From the NCBI GenBank assembly GCA_004173455.1, contig SECL01000001.1, positions 62,001-126,000 of the forward strand: a DNA stretch of 64,000 nucleotides, in the 5' to 3' direction. Position 1 is the first letter of the stretch, and every line of letters starts with the position of its first letter. The translations under genes and the position numbers were made by a program. This stretch comes from Moraxellaceae bacterium (GTDB lineage Bacteria > Pseudomonadota > Gammaproteobacteria > Pseudomonadales > Moraxellaceae). Positions 1 to 8,721 of the stretch are shown piece after piece. The notes under the pieces are model-generated. The model was given only the letters and a program-made list of their open reading frames with translations, ran no database searches and was not told the DNA's origin.

Positions 1-2
1 GT

Positions 3-272
3 GGCTGGCAATGGAGTGCCTCAACGGGGACAGACAGCGTGCCGTATTTCCGTATTTTTAATCCCATTACCCAGTCACAAAAAATTGATCCAGAAGGCAC
101 ATTTATCCGGCATTGGCTGCCAGCGCTGGCACATTTGGACAATAAATCCATTCATGCCCCACATTTATCACGTAATGTACAGGCCAGCGCGCTGGATTAT
201 CCGTTGCCTATAGTCGATCTCAAACAGAGCCGTGAGCGCGCCCTACAGGCATTTTCCGGACTAAAGGCTTAA
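3..272 (+). CDS. phrB: Deoxyribodipyrimidine photolyase, C-terminal fragment
   Basis: Only the last 89 codons are inside the window; the gene starts upstream. The reading frame begins at base 3 and contains NGWQWSASTGTD-like and YFRIFNP segments, followed by DPEGTFIRHWLP and the ending LDYPLPIVD. This is the characteristic C-terminal FAD-binding helical domain of class I cyclobutane pyrimidine dimer photolyases and cryptochromes, which use blue light and FADH- to split UV-induced dimers. The WQWSASTGTD/FRIFNP block forms part of the flavin pocket in the family. Photolyase rather than cryptochrome is assumed from the bacterial context; the discriminating N-terminal part is not visible. The stop codon is TAA at 270-272. 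Confidence 0.9.
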   Translation, partial: GWQWSASTGTDSVPYFRIFNPITQSQKIDPEGTFIRHWLPALAHLDNKSIHAPHLSRNVQASALDYPLPIVDLKQSRERALQAFSGLKA

Positions 273-445
273 TGTTTTTGCTGATTTAACAAAAAAATGC
301 TGCAAAATGAAGGCAAGCACTTGGCAAGTCCAATAAACGCGCTAATCTATGCTCACATTCGGGTAATGAAAACTGCTGGCCAGTATGCTAAAAAGAGCAT
401 GTCATGCACAGCAGGCACAATGATTGGTTTAATGATGGAATTTTT

Positions 446-1198
446 ATGAGTAAAGCGCTTCCCGTTGTTCTTGCAGCCGTCATTATTGGTGGTGCATTAA
501 CCCCGATTTATCTGGCCAAGCACGCCACGCCCGGTCAGCACACCAAGTCTGGTCTATCCAGTGCGGCGACCAGTAATATTCAGAAAATCAGCTATGCCAT
601 GGGCTACCAGATGGGTGGCCAAATCCCGCCTGAAGTGGACGACAGTCTGTTTGTCGATGGCATGCAGGACAGCAAGGCCAAAAAAAAGCCGCGCTTTACT
701 GAGCAGGAAGTGGGTCAAGCCCTGGTTGCTTATCAGCAAGACCTGCAAAAACAGCAGCAGCAACAGCAGGTGCAACAACAACAACAGCAGCAACAGGCCA
801 CTGCGCAAAGTAGCGCGCAGGCTGGTGATGCCTTTTTGACAGAAAATGCCAAAAAGCCGGGCGTGGTGACGACCGCCAGCGGCCTGCAATATCTGGTGAT
901 CAAAGAAGGTACTGGCACCAAGCCAACTGCCTCTTCTGAAGTCAAGGTGGACTATGAAGGCAAGCTGGTTGATGGCAGCGTGTTTGACAGCTCCATCAAG
1001 CGTGGCGAGCCATTGACCTTTGGTTTAAGTCAGGTGATTCCGGGCTGGACAGAAGGCCTTCAATTGATGAAAGAAGGCGCGCATTATCGCTTCTTTATTC
1101 CGGCTAAGCTGGGCTATGGGGAAACGGGTGCGGGTGAAGCAATTCCGCCCAATAGTACGCTGATTTTTGATGTGACCCTAATTAAGGTTAATCCTTAA
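446..1198 (+). CDS. FKBP-type peptidyl-prolyl cis-trans isomerase with polyglutamine linker
   Basis: A 250-residue envelope isomerase of the Mip/FkpA/FklB group, which catalyses proline cis-trans isomerisation and acts as a periplasmic folding helper. Residues 1-25 form a hydrophobic signal or anchor segment. Next comes an FKBP N-terminal dimerisation domain (KISYAMGYQMG, then FVDGMQD), a glutamine-rich helix ending in 6 Gln-Val-8 Gln, and a C-terminal FKBP fold with the usual VKVDYEGKLVDGSVFDSS, VIPGWTEGLQLM and RFFIPAKLGYGE blocks. The first possible ATG is at 404, but the one at 446 gives a normal signal sequence directly. It stands 209 bases upstream of a second FKBP gene of the same layout, so the two look like a tandem duplication. 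The polyglutamine run is unusual for the family. Confidence 0.9.
   Translation: MSKALPVVLAAVIIGGALTPIYLAKHATPGQHTKSGLSSAATSNIQKISYAMGYQMGGQIPPEVDDSLFVDGMQDSKAKKKPRFTEQEVGQALVAYQQDLQKQQQQQQVQQQQQQQQATAQSSAQAGDAFLTENAKKPGVVTTASGLQYLVIKEGTGTKPTASSEVKVDYEGKLVDGSVFDSSIKRGEPLTFGLSQVIPGWTEGLQLMKEGAHYRFFIPAKLGYGETGAGEAIPPNSTLIFDVTLIKVNP
752..796 (+). repeat. CAG/CAA trinucleotide tract coding polyglutamine
   Basis: Fifteen consecutive codons, all CAG or CAA except one GTG, encode six Gln, Val and eight Gln inside the FKBP gene. The tract lies between the dimerisation domain and the catalytic domain, where relatives have a plain charged helix. Mixed CAG and CAA codons reduce slippage compared with a pure repeat, but length variation between strains would stay in frame. 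Confidence 0.9.
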
Positions 1199-1252
1199 CG
1201 CTTGGGTAAAAAGACAGCGCCCTGCCTAATGAGTAGGCTGCTGTCCAGTTGT

Positions 1253-1288
1253 CAGATTGATCGTTTGAATCAGACTGATCGTTTGAGT
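1253..1288 (+). repeat. 18-base tandem duplication, two units
   Basis: Two adjacent 18-base units (1253-1270 and 1271-1288) of the form CAGAYTGATCGTTTGART agree at 16 of 18 positions. They lie in the spacer between the two FKBP genes. No function is evident; they may be a relic of slippage or part of the promoter region of the second gene. Confidence 0.7.
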
Positions 1289-1407
1289 CAAAGTGCTATT
1301 TGATTCAATGTGGGGTCTTTATCAATCCGCTGTGAGTCAGGCAGTAACACACCGCTACCACGGCTGGGTCAATGCCTTAGGTTAATAATAGTAATGGAAT
1401 TGAAGTC

Positions 1408-2142
1408 ATGAAAAAAATTGTTTTGGGACTAACCTGTGGTGTATTGAGCCTATATAGCGCGGCGTATGCAGCACCTGCTAAAAGCAGCACCAGCAATACC
1501 ACCAGCACGAGCAGCAGCATTAATGAAAAAAGCTCGGAGCTGCAAAAAGTTGGTTATAGCTTTGGTTATATTATGGGTAAAAGTAATACCGACGCGGTGA
1601 AGGATCTGGACGTCAATACTTTTATTCAGGGCTTCCGTGATGGCTATGCGGGCAAGCCTGCTGGCCTGAGCGAAGACCAGATGAAAGCTGCCTTGTTGAA
1701 CTACAAGCACAGTCAAGAAGCGCAGGACATGAAGGCTTTTGAGCAGCAAGGCAAGGTAAATGCCGAAGCAGGCGCCAAGTTTCTAGCCGACAATGCCAAA
1801 AAGCCCGGTATTACCACCACAGCCAGTGGCTTACAGTATGAAGTCCTCAAGCAAGGCAGCGGCAAACGCCCAACCGCCACGGACAAAGTGACCGTGCATT
1901 ATGAAGGCAAGCTAATCGACGGCACCGTATTTGATAGCTCGATTGATCGTGGTGAACCAGTCACCTTTCCATTGAATCAGGTGATTGCCGGCTGGACTGA
2001 AGGCTTGCAACTGATGCAGGAAGGTGGCAAATACCGCTTCTTTATTCCGGCCAAACTGGGCTATGGGGAAACGGGTGCGGGTGAAACCATTGGCCCCAAC
2101 AGCGCGCTGATTTTTGATGTTGAGCTGCTAAAAGTCGAATAG
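1408..2142 (+). CDS. FKBP-type peptidyl-prolyl cis-trans isomerase, periplasmic (Mip/FkpA-like)
   Basis: A 244-residue periplasmic prolyl isomerase. Residues 1-21 are a classical Sec signal peptide (MKKIVLGLTCGV..., cleavage after AYA). A Ser/Thr-rich linker precedes the FKBP N-terminal dimerisation domain (LQKVGYSFGYIMGKS, FIQGFRDGYAGK), a long helix, and a complete FKBP catalytic domain with VHYEGKLIDGTVFDSS, VIAGWTEGLQLMQEGG and FFIPAKLGYGE. The last ~110 residues are almost identical to those of the upstream FKBP gene, supporting duplication. This copy has no polyglutamine and is closer to the usual family form. It is followed by a strong intrinsic terminator. In other bacteria such proteins help outer-membrane and secreted proteins fold; the same role is inferred here. 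Confidence 0.93.
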   Translation: MKKIVLGLTCGVLSLYSAAYAAPAKSSTSNTTSTSSSINEKSSELQKVGYSFGYIMGKSNTDAVKDLDVNTFIQGFRDGYAGKPAGLSEDQMKAALLNYKHSQEAQDMKAFEQQGKVNAEAGAKFLADNAKKPGITTTASGLQYEVLKQGSGKRPTATDKVTVHYEGKLIDGTVFDSSIDRGEPVTFPLNQVIAGWTEGLQLMQEGGKYRFFIPAKLGYGETGAGETIGPNSALIFDVELLKVE

Positions 2143-2190
2143 TTGGGTTTTTAATGGCAGGATAAAAAAATCCTGTCATTAACACGCCAA

Positions 2191-2227
2191 AAAGCTGAAA
2201 ACCGGATTAAGGTTTTCAGCTTTTTTT
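2191..2227 (+). terminator. Intrinsic terminator after the FKBP genes
   Basis: A perfect 13-bp stem (2191-2203 with 2211-2223), a 7-base loop and a T run to 2227. It ends the FKBP transcript 49 bases after the stop codon. Confidence 0.9.
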
Positions 2228-2343
2228 ATGCTTTGCTGTCATACCCTGTTTTTAAATCAGGGACAGGCAGACTGGTTTGCCAATCATTTAATTCGACCTA
2301 TACAACCAGAGCCACCTGAAAAACTTGAGCCAGCTATTGAGGC

Positions 2344-3222
2344 TTAGCCATTGACAATCGTGCCGCCATTGACGTGGATCACTTGACCGGTAATGTAGCT
2401 GGCATCGTCCGAGGCCAAAAACAAATAGGCAGGGGCGACTTCGCTGGGCTGACCCATGCGACCCATTGGGGTATTTTGGCCAAATTTTTCGACTTCTTCG
2501 GCATCAAAGCTGCTGGGAATTAAAGGCGTCCAGATCGGACCCGGTGCCACACCGTTCACCCGGATACCGCGTTTTTGCTTCATCAGGTTGGTGGACAGGC
2601 TGCGAATAAAGGTGGTAATCGCGCCTTTGGTGGAGGCATAGTCAATCAGTTCATCATGGCCCTGATAACTGGTAATACTGGTGGTATTAATAATACTGTC
2701 GCCTGCATTCAGGTGCGGCAGCACGGCGCGCGTGGTATTGAACATGCCAATAATATTGGTTTTAAAGGTCTTTTCCAGTTGCTGGTCATCAATGTCAGTA
2801 ATGTCTTTTTGCGGATATTGCACACCCGCGTTATTGACCAGAATATTGATTTTACCAAACTGCTGAATCACCTGCTGTACGGCTTTTTTTACGCCCTCAT
2901 GATCGCCTACATCCTGCTGGATGATGAGGCAGCGACGGCCTTCCTGCTCGACCAGTTGTTGGGTTTGGGCGGCATCGTCATTTTCTTCCAGATAAATAAT
3001 CGCCACATCGGCACCTTCACGGGCAAACAGCACAGCGGTTGAGCGGCCAATGCCACTATCGCCGCCACTAATCAGCGCAACTTTATCTTTTAGTTTTTCG
3101 CTGCCTTGATGACTGGTCTTAATAATTTCCGGTGCTGGATACATGGCATCCTGATCACCGGGCTGATGGGTTTGATGTTGTGCGGGAGCGCTTTCTGGAT
3201 ATTGGTCAATATTATTGCTCAT
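2344..3222 (-). CDS. SDR family NAD(P)-dependent oxidoreductase (YghA/GSP39-like)
   Basis: A 292-residue short-chain dehydrogenase. A ~43-residue polar N-terminal extension, typical of the YghA / general stress protein 39 subgroup, precedes a Rossmann fold with the GGDSGIG cofactor loop (residues 53-59), NNAGV (130-134) and the catalytic Tyr195-x3-Lys199 in YASTK, with Ser182 just upstream. The C-terminal ITGQVIHVNGG is standard. A good ribosome site (GGAGA) lies before the ATG. Family members reduce aldehydes or ketones and are often stress-induced; the substrate here cannot be read from sequence. It lies 177 bases downstream of the disulphide oxidoreductase gene on the same strand, so co-transcription is possible. 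Confidence 0.9.
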   Translation of the reverse strand: MSNNIDQYPESAPAQHQTHQPGDQDAMYPAPEIIKTSHQGSEKLKDKVALISGGDSGIGRSTAVLFAREGADVAIIYLEENDDAAQTQQLVEQEGRRCLIIQQDVGDHEGVKKAVQQVIQQFGKINILVNNAGVQYPQKDITDIDDQQLEKTFKTNIIGMFNTTRAVLPHLNAGDSIINTTSITSYQGHDELIDYASTKGAITTFIRSLSTNLMKQKRGIRVNGVAPGPIWTPLIPSSFDAEEVEKFGQNTPMGRMGQPSEVAPAYLFLASDDASYITGQVIHVNGGTIVNG

Positions 3223-3399
3223 GTAAAATTCTCCGTGAAGTTGGGATGATGATTTACCCTAACAACAGGCCATGTAGCATTCATTAAAGCGTGGGTGGAT
3301 TTTTGGTAAGAGCTTGGCGCGCTGTGTAAGTCGGCGGCATTGACAACAGAATCAGCCGCGAGGAGATCAGCACGAGCAATGCTATAGACAATAACCTGT

Positions 3400-4836
3400 T
3401 TAGGCCAGTTGTGCTCGTAACCGAACCAGTGCGGTGCGCAAGCCTTCTTCCAGCACTGGATGATAAAACGGCATGGCCAATAACTGCGGCACAGTAAGGT
3501 TTTGCTGAATCGCCCATGCCAGCAAATGCGCCAGATGTTCTGCGTCATTTACCAGTAGTTCAGCACCCAATAAACGCTGTGTGGTGGGGCAGCCATACAA
3601 TTGAATCGCGCCGTGGTTTTTGTCCTGAATGGTGGCACGACCTTGATGCTGATAAGACACTTCAGCATGAATAAAAGGAATATTTGCGCTGCTCAGTGCC
3701 TTATGCGACTGGCCCGCCGTGGCCATTTGCGGAGCACTAAACACAATACTTAAGCCAGCATACGGCTCAAATGATTCGACCTGTGGATAGCGCGCGGCAT
3801 TTTTGCCAGCAATGCGACCATCATTGGCGGCTTCATGCTGTAGCGCATGGGGTGTGAGCACATCACCTGCAATAAAAATGGGTAAATCATCCAGTTGCAT
3901 GGTGTGAAGATCATGAATCGGTTTTTTAATGTCTTGGTATTTTGAATTAATTTTTTCCAAACCCAAATCATTGATACTGCTTTCACGACCAATGGCAGCC
4001 AGTAGATAGTCCGCTTTTATCTGTTCACTGTGTTGTTCGATGCTGGTCGACGTGCTGTGATAGTGCAGTACCACGTCATTGTCCTGCAAATAAACTTGCT
4101 CTACCGTACTTTGATGCACCAAGTTAAGTCCTGTGCCAATGAGTTTGGTAGCCAGCTGGCGCAAGTCAGGGTTGCTTAAGCCGCCCACGGTTTCACCCTG
4201 ATTAATCACCGTGACCTCAACCCCAAGTCGTGCCAAGGCTTGTGCCAGCTCAATGCCAATGGCACCTGCACCCACCACGATGATACTTTTGGGTAGCTCA
4301 GGCAGATTAAAAATCGTGTCGCTGGTCAGTAGCTTGTGCTTGAGCGCCTGTTGCCAGTCGCTAGGAATGCGCGGTGTTGAGCCAGTGGCAATAATGGTGG
4401 TTTTGGTGCGAATAATGTCATCACCCACCTGTAAGGTCGTGGCGTCAATAAATTGGGCTTTGCCTTGTTTTTTATGCTGTGCTGGCCATTGATCCACCAC
4501 GGCTTGCGCGTGACCTGTAAAATAATCACGTAAGTGCTGGACGCGCTGCACCACGGCTTTGGGATCAATGTGAGTTTGATTGCTGATGCCAAACTCACTG
4601 GCATGCTGGCTGGCATGGGCGTATTTGCTGGCTTCAATCAGCAGCTTGCTGGGCATGCAGCCCACACGCGCGCAGGTAGTATCCCAAGGGCCTGCATTAA
4701 CCACCAGCACATTGGCCGTCGATTTAACCACCTGATTATAAGCCGACTGACCTGCTGTACCCGCACCCAGGATCACGACATCATAGCAATGCGGTGCATC
4801 ACTGGTGCATTGCTGGGTTGTTGTCTGCTGTGTCAT
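3400..4836 (-). CDS. Dihydrolipoamide dehydrogenase-like FAD/NAD(P) disulphide oxidoreductase
   Basis: A 478-residue class I pyridine nucleotide-disulphide oxidoreductase. GAGTAG (24-29) binds FAD; the redox-active pair is Cys55 and Cys60 in TCARVGC; a second dinucleotide fold appears as VVGAGAIGIELAQAL; IFIAGDV marks the second FAD contact; and the C-terminal HPVLEE (about 459-464) supplies the catalytic His-Glu. All features needed for thiol-disulphide chemistry are present. It differs from housekeeping E3 subunits (GGTCVNVGC is replaced by WDTTCARVGC), and no 2-oxo acid dehydrogenase genes adjoin it, so it is better called a paralogue than lpd itself. Natural substrate unknown. No HMA domain or extra C-terminal Cys pair of mercuric reductase is present. 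Confidence 0.9.
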   Translation of the reverse strand: MTQQTTTQQCTSDAPHCYDVVILGAGTAGQSAYNQVVKSTANVLVVNAGPWDTTCARVGCMPSKLLIEASKYAHASQHASEFGISNQTHIDPKAVVQRVQHLRDYFTGHAQAVVDQWPAQHKKQGKAQFIDATTLQVGDDIIRTKTTIIATGSTPRIPSDWQQALKHKLLTSDTIFNLPELPKSIIVVGAGAIGIELAQALARLGVEVTVINQGETVGGLSNPDLRQLATKLIGTGLNLVHQSTVEQVYLQDNDVVLHYHSTSTSIEQHSEQIKADYLLAAIGRESSINDLGLEKINSKYQDIKKPIHDLHTMQLDDLPIFIAGDVLTPHALQHEAANDGRIAGKNAARYPQVESFEPYAGLSIVFSAPQMATAGQSHKALSSANIPFIHAEVSYQHQGRATIQDKNHGAIQLYGCPTTQRLLGAELLVNDAEHLAHLLAWAIQQNLTVPQLLAMPFYHPVLEEGLRTALVRLRAQLA

Positions 4837-5057
4837 AAAGCTGCATCCCTACGGCATGGGGTTGATTAAAATGGTTTTATCTACCATACCTTTTTTAGCA
4901 TGCAATTCCGTAAAATTTCTTTGCTCAGGCCAGCGCACTGAATGATTTTTGCCTGAGCATTGATCCTAAGTCACATCAAGTAACAGGCAACGTACAGCGC
5001 AGAAAGCCATGCGATCGGGGAATGTGACATATAGGCAGACTGGCGCATCTGAGCTAG

Positions 5058-6308
5058 TTAGCTGACGCGTGGACAGTGATGTGAAATACTCAATAACAGC
5101 CGTACCAAAGCAGGCAAGTGCGTGCCGACAATGGATTTGCCCGTATTTAACAACGACACACTAATGTCACGCATCGGATCTGCCCAGCAAAAAATATTGG
5201 ATAAACCCAGATGACCAAAAGCCTGTCCTGTCTGGGAGCCGTACATTCCAATCGGATTGGCTCCTAGCATAAAACCACTGCTATAGCGCATAGGCGCCCA
5301 TAAGGTATGATCAAATGACATGCCCGATTGCGGCATGATGGCATTGCGGATGGTTTCGGCCTGAATAATTCGTTTGCCCTGATACACACCACCATGCAGC
5401 AACATGTCAAAAAAACGGCTGGCTTGCTCAGCACTGGTAAAAATATTGGCGGCTGGCGAAATGACGTCCATAAAACGGGGATGGTTAGTAATCTCAATAA
5501 TTTGATCTAAGTTGCCACCCAGTGCCCGATTAAAAAATTGATTGGTGCCCAAGCCAGCATGCACGCCTGTGGGACTATTGGTGGCCACCAGATGCCGATA
5601 CTGTGGGGCAAGGCCATAGTCAAAATAGGGCATGTCCATCGGCTTTGCGATATTTTCCTGCAAAAACTGACTGGCCGTTTGACTGGTCACCCGTTCGATT
5701 AATTCTCCCAAAATATACCCTGCCGACACGGCATGATAGGCTTGACGTTGTCCCGCTGGGTAAATGGGCGTGGCAGCACACAGCAGCCTGACCACTTCAG
5801 CGCGGTCAAACATGAGCTCAGGAGATAGGGATTGGGTTAGACGCGGAATCCCGCCACGATGATTTAGCAACTGTAAAATAGTAGTGGCGTGCTTACCCTC
5901 AACACCATACTCTGGAATGTACTTGACCACGGGATCATTAAGGTCAATCAGCCCCCGTTCATGCAGTATATGAATCAGCACCGCCGTAATGGCTTTTGAG
6001 GCAGAAAACAAACATACGGGTGTGTCTGGTGTGGCAATGACTTTGGTGTTGTCCAATGCATCATGTAAACCATTGCCTTGTGCATGGCCAATACTGCGAT
6101 TAAGCACAATCTGGCCTTGACGCCGGATGCATAATGACAGCATCGGATGATTGCCGTTGCGATATAAATGCTGCGCTGCTTGCCAGATACTTTCTACTTG
6201 CTTATTGGTCATCCCTGCCTGTTGTGCAGGTAGTTCGTTGCTGGCAATTCGAATCACTGTGTCGATAGAACGTGGAGTACGAATGGTATTTAGAGAAAAA
6301 TATTTCAT
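5058..6308 (-). CDS. Beta-lactamase-fold serine hydrolase (class C / EstB-like esterase)
   Basis: A 416-residue serine hydrolase. The nucleophile motif SxxK is Ser102-Lys105 (FSASKAI), followed by a Y-containing second motif around residues 191-195 (YHAVSAGY) as in EstB-type esterases and class C beta-lactamases. FGHLGLSNIFCWADP near the C-terminus corresponds to the third active-site strand, with HLG in place of KTG, favouring an esterase or lipase-like activity over antibiotic hydrolysis. There is no clear signal peptide, so it is probably cytoplasmic. The start at 6308 has only a weak ribosome site; an alternative ATG at 6212 is preceded by a better purine run. It lies downstream of the lipase gene on the same strand, and the two may act on esters together. 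Confidence 0.85.
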   Translation of the reverse strand: MKYFSLNTIRTPRSIDTVIRIASNELPAQQAGMTNKQVESIWQAAQHLYRNGNHPMLSLCIRRQGQIVLNRSIGHAQGNGLHDALDNTKVIATPDTPVCLFSASKAITAVLIHILHERGLIDLNDPVVKYIPEYGVEGKHATTILQLLNHRGGIPRLTQSLSPELMFDRAEVVRLLCAATPIYPAGQRQAYHAVSAGYILGELIERVTSQTASQFLQENIAKPMDMPYFDYGLAPQYRHLVATNSPTGVHAGLGTNQFFNRALGGNLDQIIEITNHPRFMDVISPAANIFTSAEQASRFFDMLLHGGVYQGKRIIQAETIRNAIMPQSGMSFDHTLWAPMRYSSGFMLGANPIGMYGSQTGQAFGHLGLSNIFCWADPMRDISVSLLNTGKSIVGTHLPALVRLLLSISHHCPRVS

Positions 6309-6433
6309 AGAACGCGCAAAAATCCAGCAGGGAAGTAAAATGAACTGAACAACAAGGCGCTGCTAAATTCGCCCTGTTGCGCTTAAAACATAATTCACAC
6401 CGTGGGTAGTCGGTAGATTCAAAAATTACCTGG

Positions 6434-7513
6434 TTATAAACCCACGTTTTTAAGGCGGTTGGCATGCTGGCGATACAGCTCAACCGGGTTGGGGCCAAAA
6501 GGACTGACCAAGCCCATCACCTGATTGACTTCGTCCAGATGGTTTTGGTTGTAGTTATCACGGATGACTTGGCCTAAATGGCTTGAACAGGTTGGCACCA
6601 GACCATCACTGGCTTCGTTGATCAATAAACCAGTTGCCGTTAACAGGGGCGCGGCAGGATTGAGCGGATTGGTAAATTTGCCTGCACCGCTCCATGAATA
6701 ATAGCGCACGCCATTGACCTGACTGGCACCCTGCCCACAGTACTGATCCGGTATGCCTTGCGGAAAACGTGCATTAAAGGTGAGGGCGCTGGCACGGGTC
6801 AGCGCGTTTAAACTGCCTATGGCATCTTGTTCATACGCTTTGCCTGAGGAAATCCCCACCAGTTTTAAAAAAGCATTGAGCGGTGCAACCAGAATACCGG
6901 ACACAGATCCACCTTGTTCAAGCACTGGTAGCAACTGATCGGCCACGGGTGAGCCCATGTTGGGTCCACCGACACTGGTGACTGACGCCACTTCCTGTGG
7001 TATGAGGCCGGCTACATAACGTACTGCCTGACTGCCATGGCTATGGCCAATCAGGTTAACTTTTTGTGCACCGCTAATGGCCACAATATCTTCTACCTGT
7101 TGCAGCAGTTGCTCACCCCGAATATCAGAGTCATTCAGCGCTGCCATTTGGGTGACATATACACTGGCACCTGAGCGGCTTAAATCCTGTGGAATACCAT
7201 ACCAATAGTCATAAATTCCAGCGATGGCTGAAAAACCGCTGGCACCATGCGCCAGTACAATTGGATATTTGGTTTTGGCATAGTCGCTACGAGTCGTCAC
7301 CGTGCCTCCCGTGCGACAGCCATCGGTACTACAGTATTGATAGCTTTGATTGGTGGCTAAACTCACGCCTGACATGGACAGCAAGCTGCCCAATAGCAAG
7401 GCTTTGTTGAATGCAGCGCTTGTAAAGCGGTATCTGTGCGATGCTCTTTTCAACGAAACATAGGACATTAAGGGTGGATTGATTTTGTTGTTTGCGGCAG
7501 GTGTTGTGTTCAT
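6434..7513 (-). CDS. Secreted triacylglycerol lipase (Pseudomonas-type, family I)
   Basis: A 359-residue alpha/beta-hydrolase that cleaves long-chain triglycerides. A long signal region (to about residue 54, SLATNQ) is followed by PIVLAHGASGF (oxyanion loop), the nucleophile elbow GHSHG with Ser158, the acid Asp303 in ASDGLV and the base His325 in QNHLDEVN. Cys259 and Cys309 are placed to form the disulphide seen in family I lipases. The start at 7513 is chosen because AAAGGA precedes it; a GTG at 7531 is less likely. Family I.1/I.2 enzymes usually need a foldase (Lif) and type II secretion; no foldase gene is nearby, so it must be elsewhere or dispensable. The gene faces an AraC-family regulator. 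Confidence 0.93.
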   Translation of the reverse strand: MNTTPAANNKINPPLMSYVSLKRASHRYRFTSAAFNKALLLGSLLSMSGVSLATNQSYQYCSTDGCRTGGTVTTRSDYAKTKYPIVLAHGASGFSAIAGIYDYWYGIPQDLSRSGASVYVTQMAALNDSDIRGEQLLQQVEDIVAISGAQKVNLIGHSHGSQAVRYVAGLIPQEVASVTSVGGPNMGSPVADQLLPVLEQGGSVSGILVAPLNAFLKLVGISSGKAYEQDAIGSLNALTRASALTFNARFPQGIPDQYCGQGASQVNGVRYYSWSGAGKFTNPLNPAAPLLTATGLLINEASDGLVPTCSSHLGQVIRDNYNQNHLDEVNQVMGLVSPFGPNPVELYRQHANRLKNVGL

Positions 7514-7586
7514 GATAATCCTTTCACTCACTTTGGCTTAAAATTATATAAGAACAAGTATTTGCCAAAAGTGCCTGCATAGTGAG

Positions 7587-8699
7587 ATGCTAACTGGCCA
7601 ATTTACCAATCATTCGTGGCCAAATTGTATGAAGCTTGCACAGACGCTGGAGCTGGAAACTCTCTATAAGCCACTTATTCCTATCATTTATCTGCAAGTG
7701 GCGCTGCAAATTGCGCAAGTCCGTGGTTTGGATGCCAGCCAGTTGGCGCAAATGATTGGCCTCAAGCCGCAACAACTACAAGATGGTCAAGAGCTAATTA
7801 CTCCGTTGATGCATGCTTGGCTGATTGGCTTGATGATTGAACAAAGTGGTGAAAATGGTCTGGGTTTTGAAATTGGCTTGCGCTTAAGTCCAACGGTACA
7901 TGGGCAATTGGGACAAGCCATGTTGTGCTGTGCCAGTTTACGGCAGGCATTGGACATTGCCAGTCGATTTTGGCATTTGCGTGAACGTCTGATTCAGTTT
8001 GAGTTTAAAGTCCATCATTCTGTTGGCGTGGTGCATTTGCAGACCGAAGTGGCCTATCCCGATCCCTTACGTCGTATTCATTTTGATTGCATGTTGGCCA
8101 TGTTTTATCGCGTCACCCAAATTTTAACCTGCAATATGACAGCCATTGGTGAAATCTGGCTCGACTATCCGGCACCTGAAGATGCCACTTCAGAAGCCAT
8201 GCAACGACTGTATCAACAATTACCGATGGTGCGCTACAACATGCCGAGTTGCCAGTATCGGGTTCCGCTCGAATTGCTGGATCAACCCTTGGTCATGGCC
8301 AATCCAGAAGCTTTAGCACAAGCAATTGCCCAGTGTGAACGTGAGCAAAGTCTGTTGCCACAGCAACAAGGCCAGTTTCTACAGGCTATCAATGTACGAT
8401 TGCAACGACAAGAAGGCGGCTATGCCAGTCCAGCGCAGCTTGCCAGTGCCTTACATTTATCCTTGCGTACTTTTCGACGCCGTTTGCAGCAAGAAGGCAG
8501 CAGCTATCAGGTTCTATTGGATACGGTTAAACAACGTGACGCCTTGCAATTGCTTGAAGATCAGCAATTGTCGATTCAGCAGATTTCTAGTCAATTGGGC
8601 TATCGTAATCCTGCCAATTTTTCGCGAGTATTTAAAACATGGACAGGTAAAACGCCCACTGAATATCGGGCGTTGCTTGCTGGAAAATTACTGTCGTAA
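7587..8699 (+). CDS. AraC-family transcriptional regulator (arabinose-binding-like N domain)
   Basis: A 370-residue regulator. The N-terminal ~200 residues match the regulatory domain found in OruR/ArgR-like AraC proteins (GLDASQLAQMIGL, HGQLGQAMLCC, ASRFWHLRE). The C-terminal ~90 residues form a double helix-turn-helix (SLRTFRRRLQQEGSSYQ; IQQISSQLGYRNPANFSRVF; GKTPTEYR). It is divergent from the lipase gene with 73 bases between chosen starts, so it probably controls the lipase and perhaps itself; the inducer is likely a fatty acid or alcohol, an inference from the neighbours. An in-frame ATG at 7629 is an alternative start; neither has a strong ribosome site. Confidence 0.9.
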   Translation: MLTGQFTNHSWPNCMKLAQTLELETLYKPLIPIIYLQVALQIAQVRGLDASQLAQMIGLKPQQLQDGQELITPLMHAWLIGLMIEQSGENGLGFEIGLRLSPTVHGQLGQAMLCCASLRQALDIASRFWHLRERLIQFEFKVHHSVGVVHLQTEVAYPDPLRRIHFDCMLAMFYRVTQILTCNMTAIGEIWLDYPAPEDATSEAMQRLYQQLPMVRYNMPSCQYRVPLELLDQPLVMANPEALAQAIAQCEREQSLLPQQQGQFLQAINVRLQRQEGGYASPAQLASALHLSLRTFRRRLQQEGSSYQVLLDTVKQRDALQLLEDQQLSIQQISSQLGYRNPANFSRVFKTWTGKTPTEYRALLAGKLLS

Positions 8700-8721
8700 T
8701 TATTGTTGAATCAGTGCAGAT

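Noticed and set aside
3400-4836. Mercuric reductase
   Set aside because: The N-terminal heavy-metal domain and C-terminal cysteine pair are missing, and no mer genes are nearby.
5058-6308. AmpC-type antibiotic resistance beta-lactamase
   Set aside because: The KTG box is replaced by HLG and there is no signal peptide; an esterase-like enzyme is more likely.
8326-8709. 127-codon plus-strand frame inside the AraC-type gene
   Set aside because: It overlaps the conserved helix-turn-helix region in another frame and has no independent support.
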